Positions 7,147-14,417 of a DNA stretch of 21,333 bases are shown here, one piece after another (the first letter of the stretch is position 1; every line of letters begins with the position of its first letter). The position numbers were made by a program, and so were the translations under genes. Source of the stretch: a virus; the IMG/VR virus record IMGVR_UViG_3300042305_001673, positions 1 to 21,333 of that record. One strand, written 5' to 3'. The notes under the pieces are model-generated. The model was not told the DNA's origin and searched no databases. It worked only from the letters and a program-made list of their open reading frames with translations.

Positions 7147-8486
7147 TGCCGATGCTTGGCACAAGAGGCGCGGCCTCTGCTCGGGGGTTTGGGGCATTCG
7201 CCTCGCTTGGTTCTCGGTATTGGATGGGAACCTTGGGGAGCACCGGAAGCGGCGATTTAGGATACGCAGTTGCTTTTGATTCACTAGGTTCTGTGTATCT
7301 CGCGGGCTTATCCAGTGGCGGGGGCCTTCAATTAGTTAAATACAGTTCAACCGGCCTTATCCAGTGGCAAAGGAAACTTGGCGGGATAAGCAGCAATGAT
7401 CTTGCATATGGCGTTGTAATTGACTCTTCTGATAATGTTTACATAGTTGGCACGCATTTTATAACATCTACTTATGATATTGTTTTGGCTAAATATAATT
7501 CAAGCGGCACTATTCAATGGCAAAGGAGATTGACAGGAGGGGGAGGCGGCCAAGGTGACGCTGGTTATGCCATAGCCGTCGATTCTTCCAGTAATGTTTA
7601 TGTTTGCGGAGAATCTAACGACTCAGGTTCTCCTGACATACAAATTGCTAAATATAATTCAAGCGGCACCATTCAATGGCAGAGGCGTCTGGACAGTTTT
7701 GCGTATTCAATTAATGGTGACGACAGAGGCTATGGAATAGCCGTTGATACATCTGGTAATGTTTATATTGGAGGTATTGCATCAAACGCTGTGTCAACTT
7801 TTGACGGGTTTATTACAAAATACAATTCTACCGGAACCATACAGTGGCAAAGAACACTAAATGTAACCAGTCAAAATACATACGTTTATGCAATAGCGGT
7901 AGATTCGTCTGGTAATCCTTACATTACAGGCCAGTGGCGTGATGCAGGAACTAACGAATTATTTGTAATTAAATATAATACAAGCGGAACACTTCAGTGG
8001 CAGAGAAGTTTAGGCGGTTCTGGCACTGGAGATGAGGAGGGTAAAGGTATCGCAGTAGACTCTTCCAGTAATGTTTATGTTTGCGGATTTTCTGCTGCTG
8101 CTACCGTTGATTTTCAAATAGCAAAATACGACACAAGTGGCACCATTCAATGGCAACGTAGTTTAAGCAGTAACAAGTCTGATTTTGGTGAAAATATAGC
8201 TGTAGATTCCTCTAATAATATGTACATCATAGGCAGTTCTAACGCAAGCACAAGTAGCTATGATTTTTTGTTCTCCAAACTACCAGACGATGGCTCAAAA
8301 ACAGGAACTTATACTGTGGGTGGGTATTCTTTTACTTACGCCTCAACAAGTTTAACTGATGCCGCCGCAACACTTACTTCTTCGGCTTCTTCTTTGACGG
8401 ACTCCGCATCAACTTTGACGGACGCTGCATCGTCATTGACTGATGCAGCAACAACCCTTACTTCTTCCATTACAGCAATACCATGA
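7146..8486 (+). CDS. Seven-blade beta-propeller (SBBP-like) protein with heptad tail (446 aa)
   Basis: The start ATG 7146 shares one base with the preceding TAA. After a short N-terminal region (TRGAASARGFGAFASLGSRYW, about 35 residues), residues 37-384 contain seven copies of a roughly 50-residue repeat with core AVDSSGNVYVxG...AKYNSSGTIQWQR. This is the SBBP-type beta-propeller repeat, and seven copies fit one closed propeller, with the early RYWMGTLG strand as a candidate closure. Residues 402-443 are six heptads of the xLTDAAx type. Such propellers often bind sugars or proteins, so a receptor-binding or adhesin role beside the fibre genes is reasonable but unproven. Base composition is much lower in G+C than flanking genes (16 of 60 in 7441-7500), a sign of transfer. 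The stop overlaps the next gene by 4 nt. Confidence 0.78.
   Translation: MPMLGTRGAASARGFGAFASLGSRYWMGTLGSTGSGDLGYAVAFDSLGSVYLAGLSSGGGLQLVKYSSTGLIQWQRKLGGISSNDLAYGVVIDSSDNVYIVGTHFITSTYDIVLAKYNSSGTIQWQRRLTGGGGGQGDAGYAIAVDSSSNVYVCGESNDSGSPDIQIAKYNSSGTIQWQRRLDSFAYSINGDDRGYGIAVDTSGNVYIGGIASNAVSTFDGFITKYNSTGTIQWQRTLNVTSQNTYVYAIAVDSSGNPYITGQWRDAGTNELFVIKYNTSGTLQWQRSLGGSGTGDEEGKGIAVDSSSNVYVCGFSAAATVDFQIAKYDTSGTIQWQRSLSSNKSDFGENIAVDSSNNMYIIGSSNASTSSYDFLFSKLPDDGSKTGTYTVGGYSFTYASTSLTDAAATLTSSASSLTDSASTLTDAASSLTDAATTLTSSITAIP
7254..8295 (+). repeat. Seven beta-propeller blade repeats
   Basis: The seven blades start near 7254 and recur every 47-56 codons. Two stretches are nearly identical in DNA: 7488-7522 with 7647-7681 (one mismatch, spacing 159 nt), and 7581-7610 with 8058-8087 (one mismatch, spacing 477 nt, three times 159). 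This suggests blade duplication or exchange that is fairly recent. Confidence 0.8.
8349..8474 (+). repeat. 6 x 21-nt heptad repeat (xLTDAAx) at the propeller C-terminus
   Basis: Six seven-codon units follow without gaps; Leu-Thr is fixed in every unit, with Asp-Ala-Ala, Asp-Ser-Ala or Ser-Ser next. Only Ala-Ile-Pro remains before the stop. G+C rises again here relative to the blades. Confidence 0.85.
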
Positions 8487-8875
8487 GCACCTACATCAAA
8501 CTATCCACCCAAGAGTATCCCCGTCATATCGGGGATATTGAACTTGACCCTGCAGGCATGGCGGACTACGCCATCGTGGAGTGGGTTGATCCTCCGGCGT
8601 TTGACCCGCAAACGCAGCGCCGCGCTCAACAAGCGCCTCAACAACAGGGCGACAAGTGGGTCATGGTGTGGGAAGTGACGCAGATTCCTTTTGCAGAGAT
8701 GGCGGCAAAGGTACGCACAAACCGCAACCAGAAGCTCAAGGACTCCGATTGGACTCAGTTGATTGACGCCCCGGTGGACAAAGCCGCATGGGCGGTGTAC
8801 CGCCAAGCACTGCGAGACATCACTACGCAGCCTGGATTCCCTTGGGAAGTTCAGTGGCCCGCACAGCCGGAGTAA
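8483..8875 (+). CDS. Tail assembly chaperone-like protein (130 aa)
   Basis: ATG 8483 overlaps the previous stop in an ATGA. The N-terminal 45 residues (IKLSTQEYPRHIGDIEL) are followed by a Gln-rich segment (QTQRRAQQAPQQQGDKW) and a C-terminal part with VRTNRNQKLKDSDWTQLID, WAVYRQALRDITTQPGFP and EVQWP. That C-terminal pattern (R..RN..L..SDWTQL.D.P....W..YRQALRDI..Q.GFP..V.WP) is characteristic of the Phage_tail_APC family (tail assembly chaperone) and tail-fibre assembly proteins. It lies directly between two fibre-like genes, which fits a role in folding or attaching fibres. The family call is from the motif; which fibre it serves is not visible. Confidence 0.78.
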   Translation: MSTYIKLSTQEYPRHIGDIELDPAGMADYAIVEWVDPPAFDPQTQRRAQQAPQQQGDKWVMVWEVTQIPFAEMAAKVRTNRNQKLKDSDWTQLIDAPVDKAAWAVYRQALRDITTQPGFPWEVQWPAQPE

Positions 8876-8878
8876 CAC

Positions 8879-9703
8879 ATGGCAAACCTTTCCAACATCA
8901 TCACGCCGACCAATGTTCTGACGGCGACCAGCACCAACACGGTCACCAACAAGACGATCAGCGGTGCAAGTAATACCATCACGAATATCCCGTTAAGCAC
9001 AGGCGTGACGGGTACGTTGCCGGTAGCTAACGGTGGGACAGGCGCGGCAACTCTTACCGCAAACAATGTATTGCTGGGCAATGGCACTTCAGCGCTTCAG
9101 GCGGTGGCTCCGGGTACAAACGGCAATGTGCTGACCAGCAATGGAACCACATGGACAAGTACTGCGGGTCCGGTGGCTGGGCTTACGTTGCTTCAGACCG
9201 TTACTGCATCTAGTAGCGCCACCGTTGATTTAGAAACCGGGATCGGATCTACATATGATAACTATTTGATAGTTTTTACCGGTATTGCACCTTCAGACGA
9301 TAGTGTTATTTTGTATGCACGATTAAAAATTAATGGTACGTATCAATCAAGTGATTACTCAACCGTTAATATTTACGGGAGTACCGATTCCGGTACTATA
9401 TCCAAAAATAGCGAAAGCACCGGTTTTACCGTAGCCAGATATAATGTTGGAAATGCAAGTGGGAGAACTGTGCAGGGCCAACTTTGGTTTGGTTCTCCGA
9501 CAAGCACGTCAATTTATAAATCAGCAAACTGGGCTTCAACAGCATTCAACCCAACGTCGTATGGAACAAATGTAGCCTCCTACAATACAGGAGGCGGTTT
9601 ATATAACGGCGGCGCACAAGCTCTGACCGGTGTCAGATTCTTCTTTGGGGCAGGTAACATTGCGTCTGGCGTATTTAGACTTTACGGCATCAGAAATAGT
9701 TAA
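8879..9703 (+). CDS. Tail-fibre-like protein with AT-rich, probably exchanged C-terminal domain (274 aa)
   Basis: GGAG at 8869-8872 precedes ATG 8879 by 6 nt. Residues 1-45 (LSNIITPTNVLTATSTNTVTN) form an attachment-type region. Residues 46-100 contain the fibre linker (ANGGTGAATLTANNVLLGNG, then GTNGNVLTSNGTTWTS). From about residue 105 a separate beta-rich domain begins (TVTASSSATVDLETGIGSTY, DNYLIVFTGIAP, LYARLKING) and ends RLYGIRNS. The N-terminal third is GC-rich like its neighbours; the C-terminal two thirds are AT-rich (17 G+C of 60 at 9301-9360). The boundary is near 9200, right after the linker. The protein is likely a short fibre whose C-terminal tip contacts the host. The tip was probably swapped in. 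Confidence 0.78.
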   Translation: MANLSNIITPTNVLTATSTNTVTNKTISGASNTITNIPLSTGVTGTLPVANGGTGAATLTANNVLLGNGTSALQAVAPGTNGNVLTSNGTTWTSTAGPVAGLTLLQTVTASSSATVDLETGIGSTYDNYLIVFTGIAPSDDSVILYARLKINGTYQSSDYSTVNIYGSTDSGTISKNSESTGFTVARYNVGNASGRTVQGQLWFGSPTSTSIYKSANWASTAFNPTSYGTNVASYNTGGGLYNGGAQALTGVRFFFGAGNIASGVFRLYGIRNS

Positions 9704-9712
9704 GGAGTGATC

Positions 9713-9970
9713 ATGGGACGACATCACATGACGGCTGAAGGGGCGATTCCCTTCACCCCGGAAGAAGAAGCCGAGTGGGACGCTCAAGAGGCTGCGTGGG
9801 TGGCTGAAGCTAAAAATCGCCACAACGCTGAGATGAAACAGAAGCGCGAAGCCGCGTACAAGGCTGAAGCTGACCCGTTGTTCTTTAAGGCGCAGCGCGG
9901 TGAAGTCACTGCGCAGGGGTGGGAAGCCAAGGTGGCCGAGATCAAAGCCCGCTTCCCTTACCAGGAGTGA
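9713..9970 (+). CDS. Small charged phage protein of the fibre block (85 aa)
   Basis: AGGAG at 9703-9707 lies 5 nt before ATG 9713; a GTG at 9707 in frame overlaps that site and is less likely to be the start. The protein is strongly helical and rich in Glu, Ala and Lys, with IPFTPEEEAEWDAQEAAW near the N terminus and DPLFFKAQRGEVTAQGW, then IKARFPY at the C terminus. The 'IPFTPEEEAEWDA' and 'DPLFFKAQRGE' segments recur in small proteins encoded next to fibre genes of many phages. A fibre-assembly or chaperone-like role is likely from position, but no activity can be read from the sequence. Confidence 0.72.
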   Translation: MGRHHMTAEGAIPFTPEEEAEWDAQEAAWVAEAKNRHNAEMKQKREAAYKAEADPLFFKAQRGEVTAQGWEAKVAEIKARFPYQE

Positions 9971-9998
9971 AGACACGATCACCACCAAGGGTTAAAAA

Positions 9999-10271
9999 AT
10001 GACCTGGGCAGATACCCTCAAAGCCGTCATACCCATCGTGGTGGCTTGTATCGCATGGCTGCTGGGGCAGGTGAACTCTTTCTCTGAGCGGCTGACCAAG
10101 ATCGAAGGCTCTATGCCTGCGCTCATCACGGCCCAAGGTACACCGACTGACAGTCCTCTGTCTGCTGAGAAGCGTGCCATCCTCAAAGAGCAACTGATGA
10201 CGCACATCAATGAGCTTCAGGTTAAGGTCCGACTGCTTGAAGAGCGCGAACGTATCAAAGGGGCTAAGTGA
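9999..10271 (+). CDS. One-TM small protein of the lysis cassette (90 aa)
   Basis: CAAGG at 9986-9990 precedes ATG 9999 by 8 nt. Residues 7-24 (LKAVIPIVVACIAWLLGQ) form one membrane segment, followed by a charged, probably coiled-coil helix (FSERLTKIEG; INELQVKVRLLEERERIKG). A Pro/Thr break (GTPTDSPLS) separates the two helices. Topology suggests a short N terminus with the coiled coil on one side of the inner membrane. The gene lies directly before the holin-like gene, whose ATG shares a base with this stop. A role as holin regulator (antiholin-like) or accessory lysis protein is inferred from context alone. It has no lipobox and no signal peptide cleavage site, so it does not look like a standard spanin. 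Confidence 0.72.
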   Translation: MTWADTLKAVIPIVVACIAWLLGQVNSFSERLTKIEGSMPALITAQGTPTDSPLSAEKRAILKEQLMTHINELQVKVRLLEERERIKGAK

Positions 10272-10741
10272 TGTTTGAGTCGCTAATCGGTGGTTTGTTC
10301 GGCGGTATCCTGCGCCTCGCTCCAGAGGTGTTCAAGCTCTTTGACAAGAAGAATGAACGGGCGCATGAGCTTCGCATGGTGGAAGCTGAGATGGAGTTTG
10401 CTAAGATCCGTGGCGAGATCGCTATGCGGCAGGTTGAAGCGCAGATGACGATGGCCGAGATGGACACGATGGCCCAGGCGTTCAAGGAGCAGTCCGAGAC
10501 CGCCAAGAATGCCGGATGGTTTGTTTCTGCAATCTCAGCGCTGGTGCGCCCGATGGTCACCTACGCCTTCCTGGCGCTGTACGCCTCTGTGAAGATTGCT
10601 GCCTTCCTGATCGCCATAGACCAGAACGGTAACTGGAAAGAGGTCTTGGTCACGATGTGGGGTGCAGACGATCTTGCCGTCTTCAACATGATCATCTCCT
10701 TCTGGTTTGTCGGACGGGTGTATGAGCGGTCCAGCAAGTGA
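10271..10741 (+). CDS. Three-TM holin-like protein (GTA_holin_3TM type)
   Basis: ATG 10271 overlaps the previous TGA by one base; an in-frame GTG at 10268 lies inside the preceding gene and is less attractive. The 156 residues start with a hydrophobic, possibly membrane-inserted segment (ESLIGGLFGGILRLAPEVF), then about 50 charged helical residues (ERAHELRMVEAEMEFAKIRG), and end with two clear hydrophobic segments (AISALVRPMVTYAFLALYAS plus KIAAFLIAI, and VFNMIISFWFVGRVY). The 'RPMVTY' before the TM pair is a mark of the holin family known from gene transfer agent release (GTA_holin_3TM). It would permeabilise the inner membrane and let the neighbouring lysozyme reach the peptidoglycan. The lysozyme gene overlaps it by 20 nt. 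Confidence 0.8.
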   Translation: MFESLIGGLFGGILRLAPEVFKLFDKKNERAHELRMVEAEMEFAKIRGEIAMRQVEAQMTMAEMDTMAQAFKEQSETAKNAGWFVSAISALVRPMVTYAFLALYASVKIAAFLIAIDQNGNWKEVLVTMWGADDLAVFNMIISFWFVGRVYERSSK

Positions 10742-11183
10742 GGCTGTAAATATTGCTGCTGCTCTGTGTCGGCCTTTTGAAGGGCTGCGGCTGAAGCCTT
10801 ACATCTGCCCAGCGGGCTACCCCACGATTGGCTATGGAACCGTTTTCAAGCCAGACGGCACCAAGGTGACGATGGAGCACCCCGAGATCACCAAAGAGAT
10901 TGCAGACGAGTGGTTGCTGTCTGAGTTACAAACAAACTATATGGCGGGGGTTTTGAAGGCTTCGCCGGGCTTGCTTGCGTTTCCGAAAGCCCTTGGGGCG
11001 ATGGCCGACTTTGCTTACAATCTTGGCGTAGCCCGGTATCGCGGCAGCACCCTGCGGCGTAAGATTGACGAGCAGGACTGGGAAGGTGCCAAGGAGCAGT
11101 TGGCCCTGTGGGTGCGCGGTGGCGGCAAAGTACTGCCCGGTCTGGTCAAGCGTAGAGCCGCCGAGTCGGCACTGCTGGGGTAA
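10722..11183 (+). CDS. Endolysin, GH24 lysozyme (N-acetylmuramidase)
   Basis: The product cleaves peptidoglycan glycan strands at the end of infection. From ATG 10722 it has 153 residues, the usual length for phage GH24 lysozymes. The catalytic triad pattern E-8-[D/C]-5-T is visible as E20 (FEGLRLKPY), C29 and T35 (YPTIGYG), with Cys in the middle position as in several phage enzymes of this group. Other family marks are FAYNLGVARYRGSTLRRKI and a final GLVKRRAAE. An in-frame TTG at 10707 would add five residues; ATG 10722 is preferred though its ribosome site (GACGGG) is weak and it overlaps the holin gene by 20 nt, implying coupled translation. No SAR or signal peptide is present, so it depends on the holin. 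Confidence 0.92.
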   Translation: MSGPASEAVNIAAALCRPFEGLRLKPYICPAGYPTIGYGTVFKPDGTKVTMEHPEITKEIADEWLLSELQTNYMAGVLKASPGLLAFPKALGAMADFAYNLGVARYRGSTLRRKIDEQDWEGAKEQLALWVRGGGKVLPGLVKRRAAESALLG

Positions 11184-11185
11184 AC

Positions 11186-13039
11186 ATGCCACTCAAGAAA
11201 CTTCAGTTGAAGTCGGGGGTAAACCGCGAAGGAACCCGCTACTCCACCGAGGGCGGATGGTTCTCCTGCGACAAGATTCGTTTCCGTCAAGGCACACCCG
11301 AGAAGATCGGTGGTTGGCAACGCATTTCTAGCGAGACCTACAACGGCATCTGCCGCGCTCTGTGGCAGTGGGCTACGCTTGCTGGCGTTCCATATCTTGG
11401 CGTCGGTACAAACACCAAGTACTACATCGCCTATGGTGGGTCGTACTACGACATCACGCCTGTTGTCTCTACGGTAACTTTGACCAATCCGTTCACCACC
11501 ATATCTGGCTCTGCCACGGTAACGGTTTCTGACGTTTCACACGGCGCTACTGACGGAACATTTGTCACGTATTCTGGAGCTACTGCTGTTGGTGGCTTGA
11601 CGCTGAATGGCGAGTACCAGATTACCTACGTTGATGTAGACACCTACACGATCACTGCCGCAAGCAATGCTTCTTCCAATGCCACGGGAGGTGGCACGGT
11701 CACGGCTGCGTATCAACTAAACGCAGGCTCTGCAATTGCTGTTCCGCTGTCTGGATGGGGCGCAGGTCCGTGGGGGTCGGGCGCGTGGGGCATAGGAACA
11801 TCTTCCAACAACCCAATCCGCATCTGGAATCACCAGAACTTCGGTCAAGACTTGATCTACGGCCCCAAGGGCGGGGCGATGTACTACTGGGACGCCACCA
11901 CCGGGCTGATTTCTCGTGGGGTAGCGCTGACCTCCTTGTCCGGAGCAACAGATGTACCGACCGTGCAAACGCTGTTCATGGTGTCTGATGCGTCACGGTT
12001 CACGATAGCTTTTGGGTGCAACGACTACGGGTCATCTGACATCGACCCCATGCTGATTCGCTGGTCGGATCAGGAAAGCGCGGTCAACTGGACCCCAGCA
12101 GCGACCAACCAAGCGGGCAGTCTGCGCCTGTCGCACGGCTCAAGAATTGATGCCACCCTGCAAACCAGACAGGAAATTTTGGTTTGGACAGACACATCGG
12201 TGTACGGTCTTCAGTACTTAGGCCCGCCTGTTGTCTGGGGCTCACAGCTTCTGGCCGATAACGTCTCCATTGTCAGTGACCGTGCTGTAGCGTTGGCTGC
12301 TGGTGTGGCGTACTGGATGGGAGAAGACAAGTTTTACACGTACGACGGTCGTGTAAATACACTTAGCTGTGACCTGCGCCAGTACATTTTTAGTGATATC
12401 AACTTGGATCAGTACAGCCAAGTCTGCGCCGGGACCAACGAACAATTTAACGAGGTCTGGTGGTTTTACTGCTCTGCCAGCAGTACCGCTATCGACAGGT
12501 ATGTTGTGTACAACTACCTTGAGAAGGTTTGGTACTACGGCAACCTGGGGCGCACTGCCTGGACAGACATCGGTGTCACTTCAAACTTCCCGATTGCTGC
12601 AACCTACGTAAACAATCTTGTCCAGCACGAGACTGGTAACGACGACAACGCCACTGCGTCAACGCTCCCGATTGAAGCCTACATCACTTCGTCTGAGTTT
12701 GACATTGACGACGGCGACAGGTTTGGTTTTGTCTGGCGGGTGTTGCCTGATGTGACTTTCCGTGGATCCAGTACTGCATCTCCCAGCGCCACCATGACGC
12801 TCCTGCCCCTGCAAAACTCTGGCTCGGGCTACAACTCCCCAGCCTCGCTGGGTGGGTCGGACAACGGCGTGGTCACTCGCACTGCAACGGTGCCTATCGA
12901 AGCCTTCACGGGCCAAGTAAACATCCGGGTGCGGGGCAGGCAGATGTCCATCAAGATGGCCTCGGATGGGTTGGGTGTGCAGTGGCAGATGGGCGCTCCG
13001 CGTCTGGATATTCGGCCTGATGGCAGGCGCGGGTCATGA
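11186..13039 (+). CDS. Tail nozzle-like structural protein (617 aa)
   Basis: ATG 11186 follows the lysozyme stop by two bases. The N terminus carries KSGVNREGTRYSTEGGWFSC and IRFRQGTPEKIGGWQ, a signature I recall in a widespread structural protein of podovirus-like phages. Residues about 95-180 look like an inserted beta domain (VSDVSHGATDGTFVTYSGA, GEYQITYVD). Residues 190-202 are GWGAGPWGSGAWG. The middle and C-terminal parts are beta-rich, with RWSDQESAVNWTP, WTDTSVYGLQYLGPP and YNYLEKVWYYG, consistent with a beta-propeller such as T7 gp12 (tail tubular B) or P22 gp10. It would extend the tail below the adaptor at 758. The structural role is fairly safe; the exact family is inferred. Its end overlaps the next start by 4 nt. 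Confidence 0.72.
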   Translation: MPLKKLQLKSGVNREGTRYSTEGGWFSCDKIRFRQGTPEKIGGWQRISSETYNGICRALWQWATLAGVPYLGVGTNTKYYIAYGGSYYDITPVVSTVTLTNPFTTISGSATVTVSDVSHGATDGTFVTYSGATAVGGLTLNGEYQITYVDVDTYTITAASNASSNATGGGTVTAAYQLNAGSAIAVPLSGWGAGPWGSGAWGIGTSSNNPIRIWNHQNFGQDLIYGPKGGAMYYWDATTGLISRGVALTSLSGATDVPTVQTLFMVSDASRFTIAFGCNDYGSSDIDPMLIRWSDQESAVNWTPAATNQAGSLRLSHGSRIDATLQTRQEILVWTDTSVYGLQYLGPPVVWGSQLLADNVSIVSDRAVALAAGVAYWMGEDKFYTYDGRVNTLSCDLRQYIFSDINLDQYSQVCAGTNEQFNEVWWFYCSASSTAIDRYVVYNYLEKVWYYGNLGRTAWTDIGVTSNFPIAATYVNNLVQHETGNDDNATASTLPIEAYITSSEFDIDDGDRFGFVWRVLPDVTFRGSSTASPSATMTLLPLQNSGSGYNSPASLGGSDNGVVTRTATVPIEAFTGQVNIRVRGRQMSIKMASDGLGVQWQMGAPRLDIRPDGRRGS

Positions 13040-14406
13040 CGATCTGGTCCACCATCACCAAGAAGTTTCGTGCGCCGCCGCTGCCGAAGCCGACGATCCA
13101 GTACGATTCAACGTATCTTGACAACCTTGTCAACGTCCTGCGCCTGTACTTCAACCAAATAGACAACCTGCTGGAGCAGATCGTGACGACTACAGGAAGC
13201 CCAGTACCAATTTCCATAGGCGGGACCAACGTCGATGCCTTTGGGCGGCTAAGAACCAGCGCTCCTTACACGATTTTTGACTCTCAGAACCGCTATGCTA
13301 TTGACAATCAGTTTGACACCAGCACGGCTACTGGAGGCTCAACAACGTACCTGCCTAACGAATCATCTGTGCGGATGGATGTCACCACCTCCAGTGGTTC
13401 TGAAGTTGTAAGGCAGACCTACAGGTGCATGCCGTACCAGCCGGGTAAGGGGTTGTTGTGTTTGGCTACGTTCGTGATGAACTCCCCTAAGACCGGGCTA
13501 CGCCAGCGAGTCGGGTACTTTGGAACCCAGAACGGCGTGTTCATTCAGCAAGCGGACAGCGCTGTCTCCTTCGTCCTGCGGTCTTACATCTCAGGATCTG
13601 TCAGCGATGCGCGGACGGTCAACCAAGCGGATTGGAACGGCGACAAACTTGATGGGACGGGGGACTCCGGCTACACCCTGGACCTGACCAAAGCACAAAT
13701 TTTGTGGATGGACTTTGAGTGGTTGGGAGTTGGATCTGTTCGTTGTGGGTTCATCATTGACGGCAACTACATCGTCTGCCACACGTTTGAGAATGCAAAC
13801 GACATCACTTCTGTTTACATGACCACGGCAATTTTGCCGGTCAGGTACGAGATTACCAACACCGCAGCGACGGCAAGCGCTTCGTCCATGAAGCAAATTT
13901 GCTCCTCGGTGGTTTCAGAAGGCGGGTACGAGCAGACATCCATTGAGCACGTTGCCCGCAGGACAACGACCAGAACTTCGATCAGCACGACATTTCTCCC
14001 TTTGGTGTCCATCCGGCTGGCTTCCACGGCGCTGAACGCAGTGGTGCTCCCTGCAAAATTTAACGTGATGCCGACCTCATCAGGGGATGACTTTGAGGTT
14101 ATTCTGGCAAAGAACAGCACGGGTTTGACTGGGGCCTCCTGGGCTGCGGTTGCAAGCGATGCCAACGTGGAAATGGACACTTCTGCCACGGCCATGACGG
14201 TAGGCACCATCGTAGACCTGCAGTATGTGAAAGCCTCTAACCAGTCCAGCGGGTCGATCAACCAGACTGCTGGGTACAACTGGGATCTTCAGTTGGGCTC
14301 TTCCTTGACGGGGACGAGTGATATCTATACGCTGGGCATCCGGGTGCTGTCGGGCTCCTCCGGCGCGGCCATCGGGTCTTTGACCTTCTACGATTTGACG
14401 CAGTGA
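13036..14406 (+). CDS. Conserved structural protein with DAFGRLR motif (456 aa)
   Basis: ATG 13036 overlaps the previous stop (ATGA). Residues 1-50 include a helix, STYLDNLVNVLRLYFNQID, also seen as a small separate protein in other phages as far as I recall. From residue 67 a second domain reads DAFGRLRTSAPYTIFDSQNR, then GGSTTYLPNESSVRM, YQPGKGLLCLATF and QRVGYFGTQNGVFIQ. This pattern is known to me from virion proteins of large cyanophages and aquatic phages, and it suggests a beta jelly-roll. The C terminus (SGSINQTAGYNWDLQLGSS) is another beta region. It is most likely a tail-associated or adhesin-like virion protein acting with the nozzle. No enzyme motif stands out. Confidence 0.72.
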   Translation: MTIWSTITKKFRAPPLPKPTIQYDSTYLDNLVNVLRLYFNQIDNLLEQIVTTTGSPVPISIGGTNVDAFGRLRTSAPYTIFDSQNRYAIDNQFDTSTATGGSTTYLPNESSVRMDVTTSSGSEVVRQTYRCMPYQPGKGLLCLATFVMNSPKTGLRQRVGYFGTQNGVFIQQADSAVSFVLRSYISGSVSDARTVNQADWNGDKLDGTGDSGYTLDLTKAQILWMDFEWLGVGSVRCGFIIDGNYIVCHTFENANDITSVYMTTAILPVRYEITNTAATASASSMKQICSSVVSEGGYEQTSIEHVARRTTTRTSISTTFLPLVSIRLASTALNAVVLPAKFNVMPTSSGDDFEVILAKNSTGLTGASWAAVASDANVEMDTSATAMTVGTIVDLQYVKASNQSSGSINQTAGYNWDLQLGSSLTGTSDIYTLGIRVLSGSSGAAIGSLTFYDLTQ

Positions 14407-14417
14407 TAGGTTAAGAA

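Noticed and set aside
7254-8295. Insertion sequence as the cause of the AT-rich stretch
   Set aside because: There is no transposase, no terminal inverted repeats and no target duplication; the stretch encodes a continuous propeller.
8879-9703. Diversity-generating retroelement target
   Set aside because: No reverse transcriptase gene and no template-repeat copy with adenine-specific differences was seen in the window.
10707-10721. TTG at 10707 as the lysozyme start
   Set aside because: It would add only five residues and deepen the overlap with the holin gene; ATG at 10722 gives the usual GH24 N terminus.
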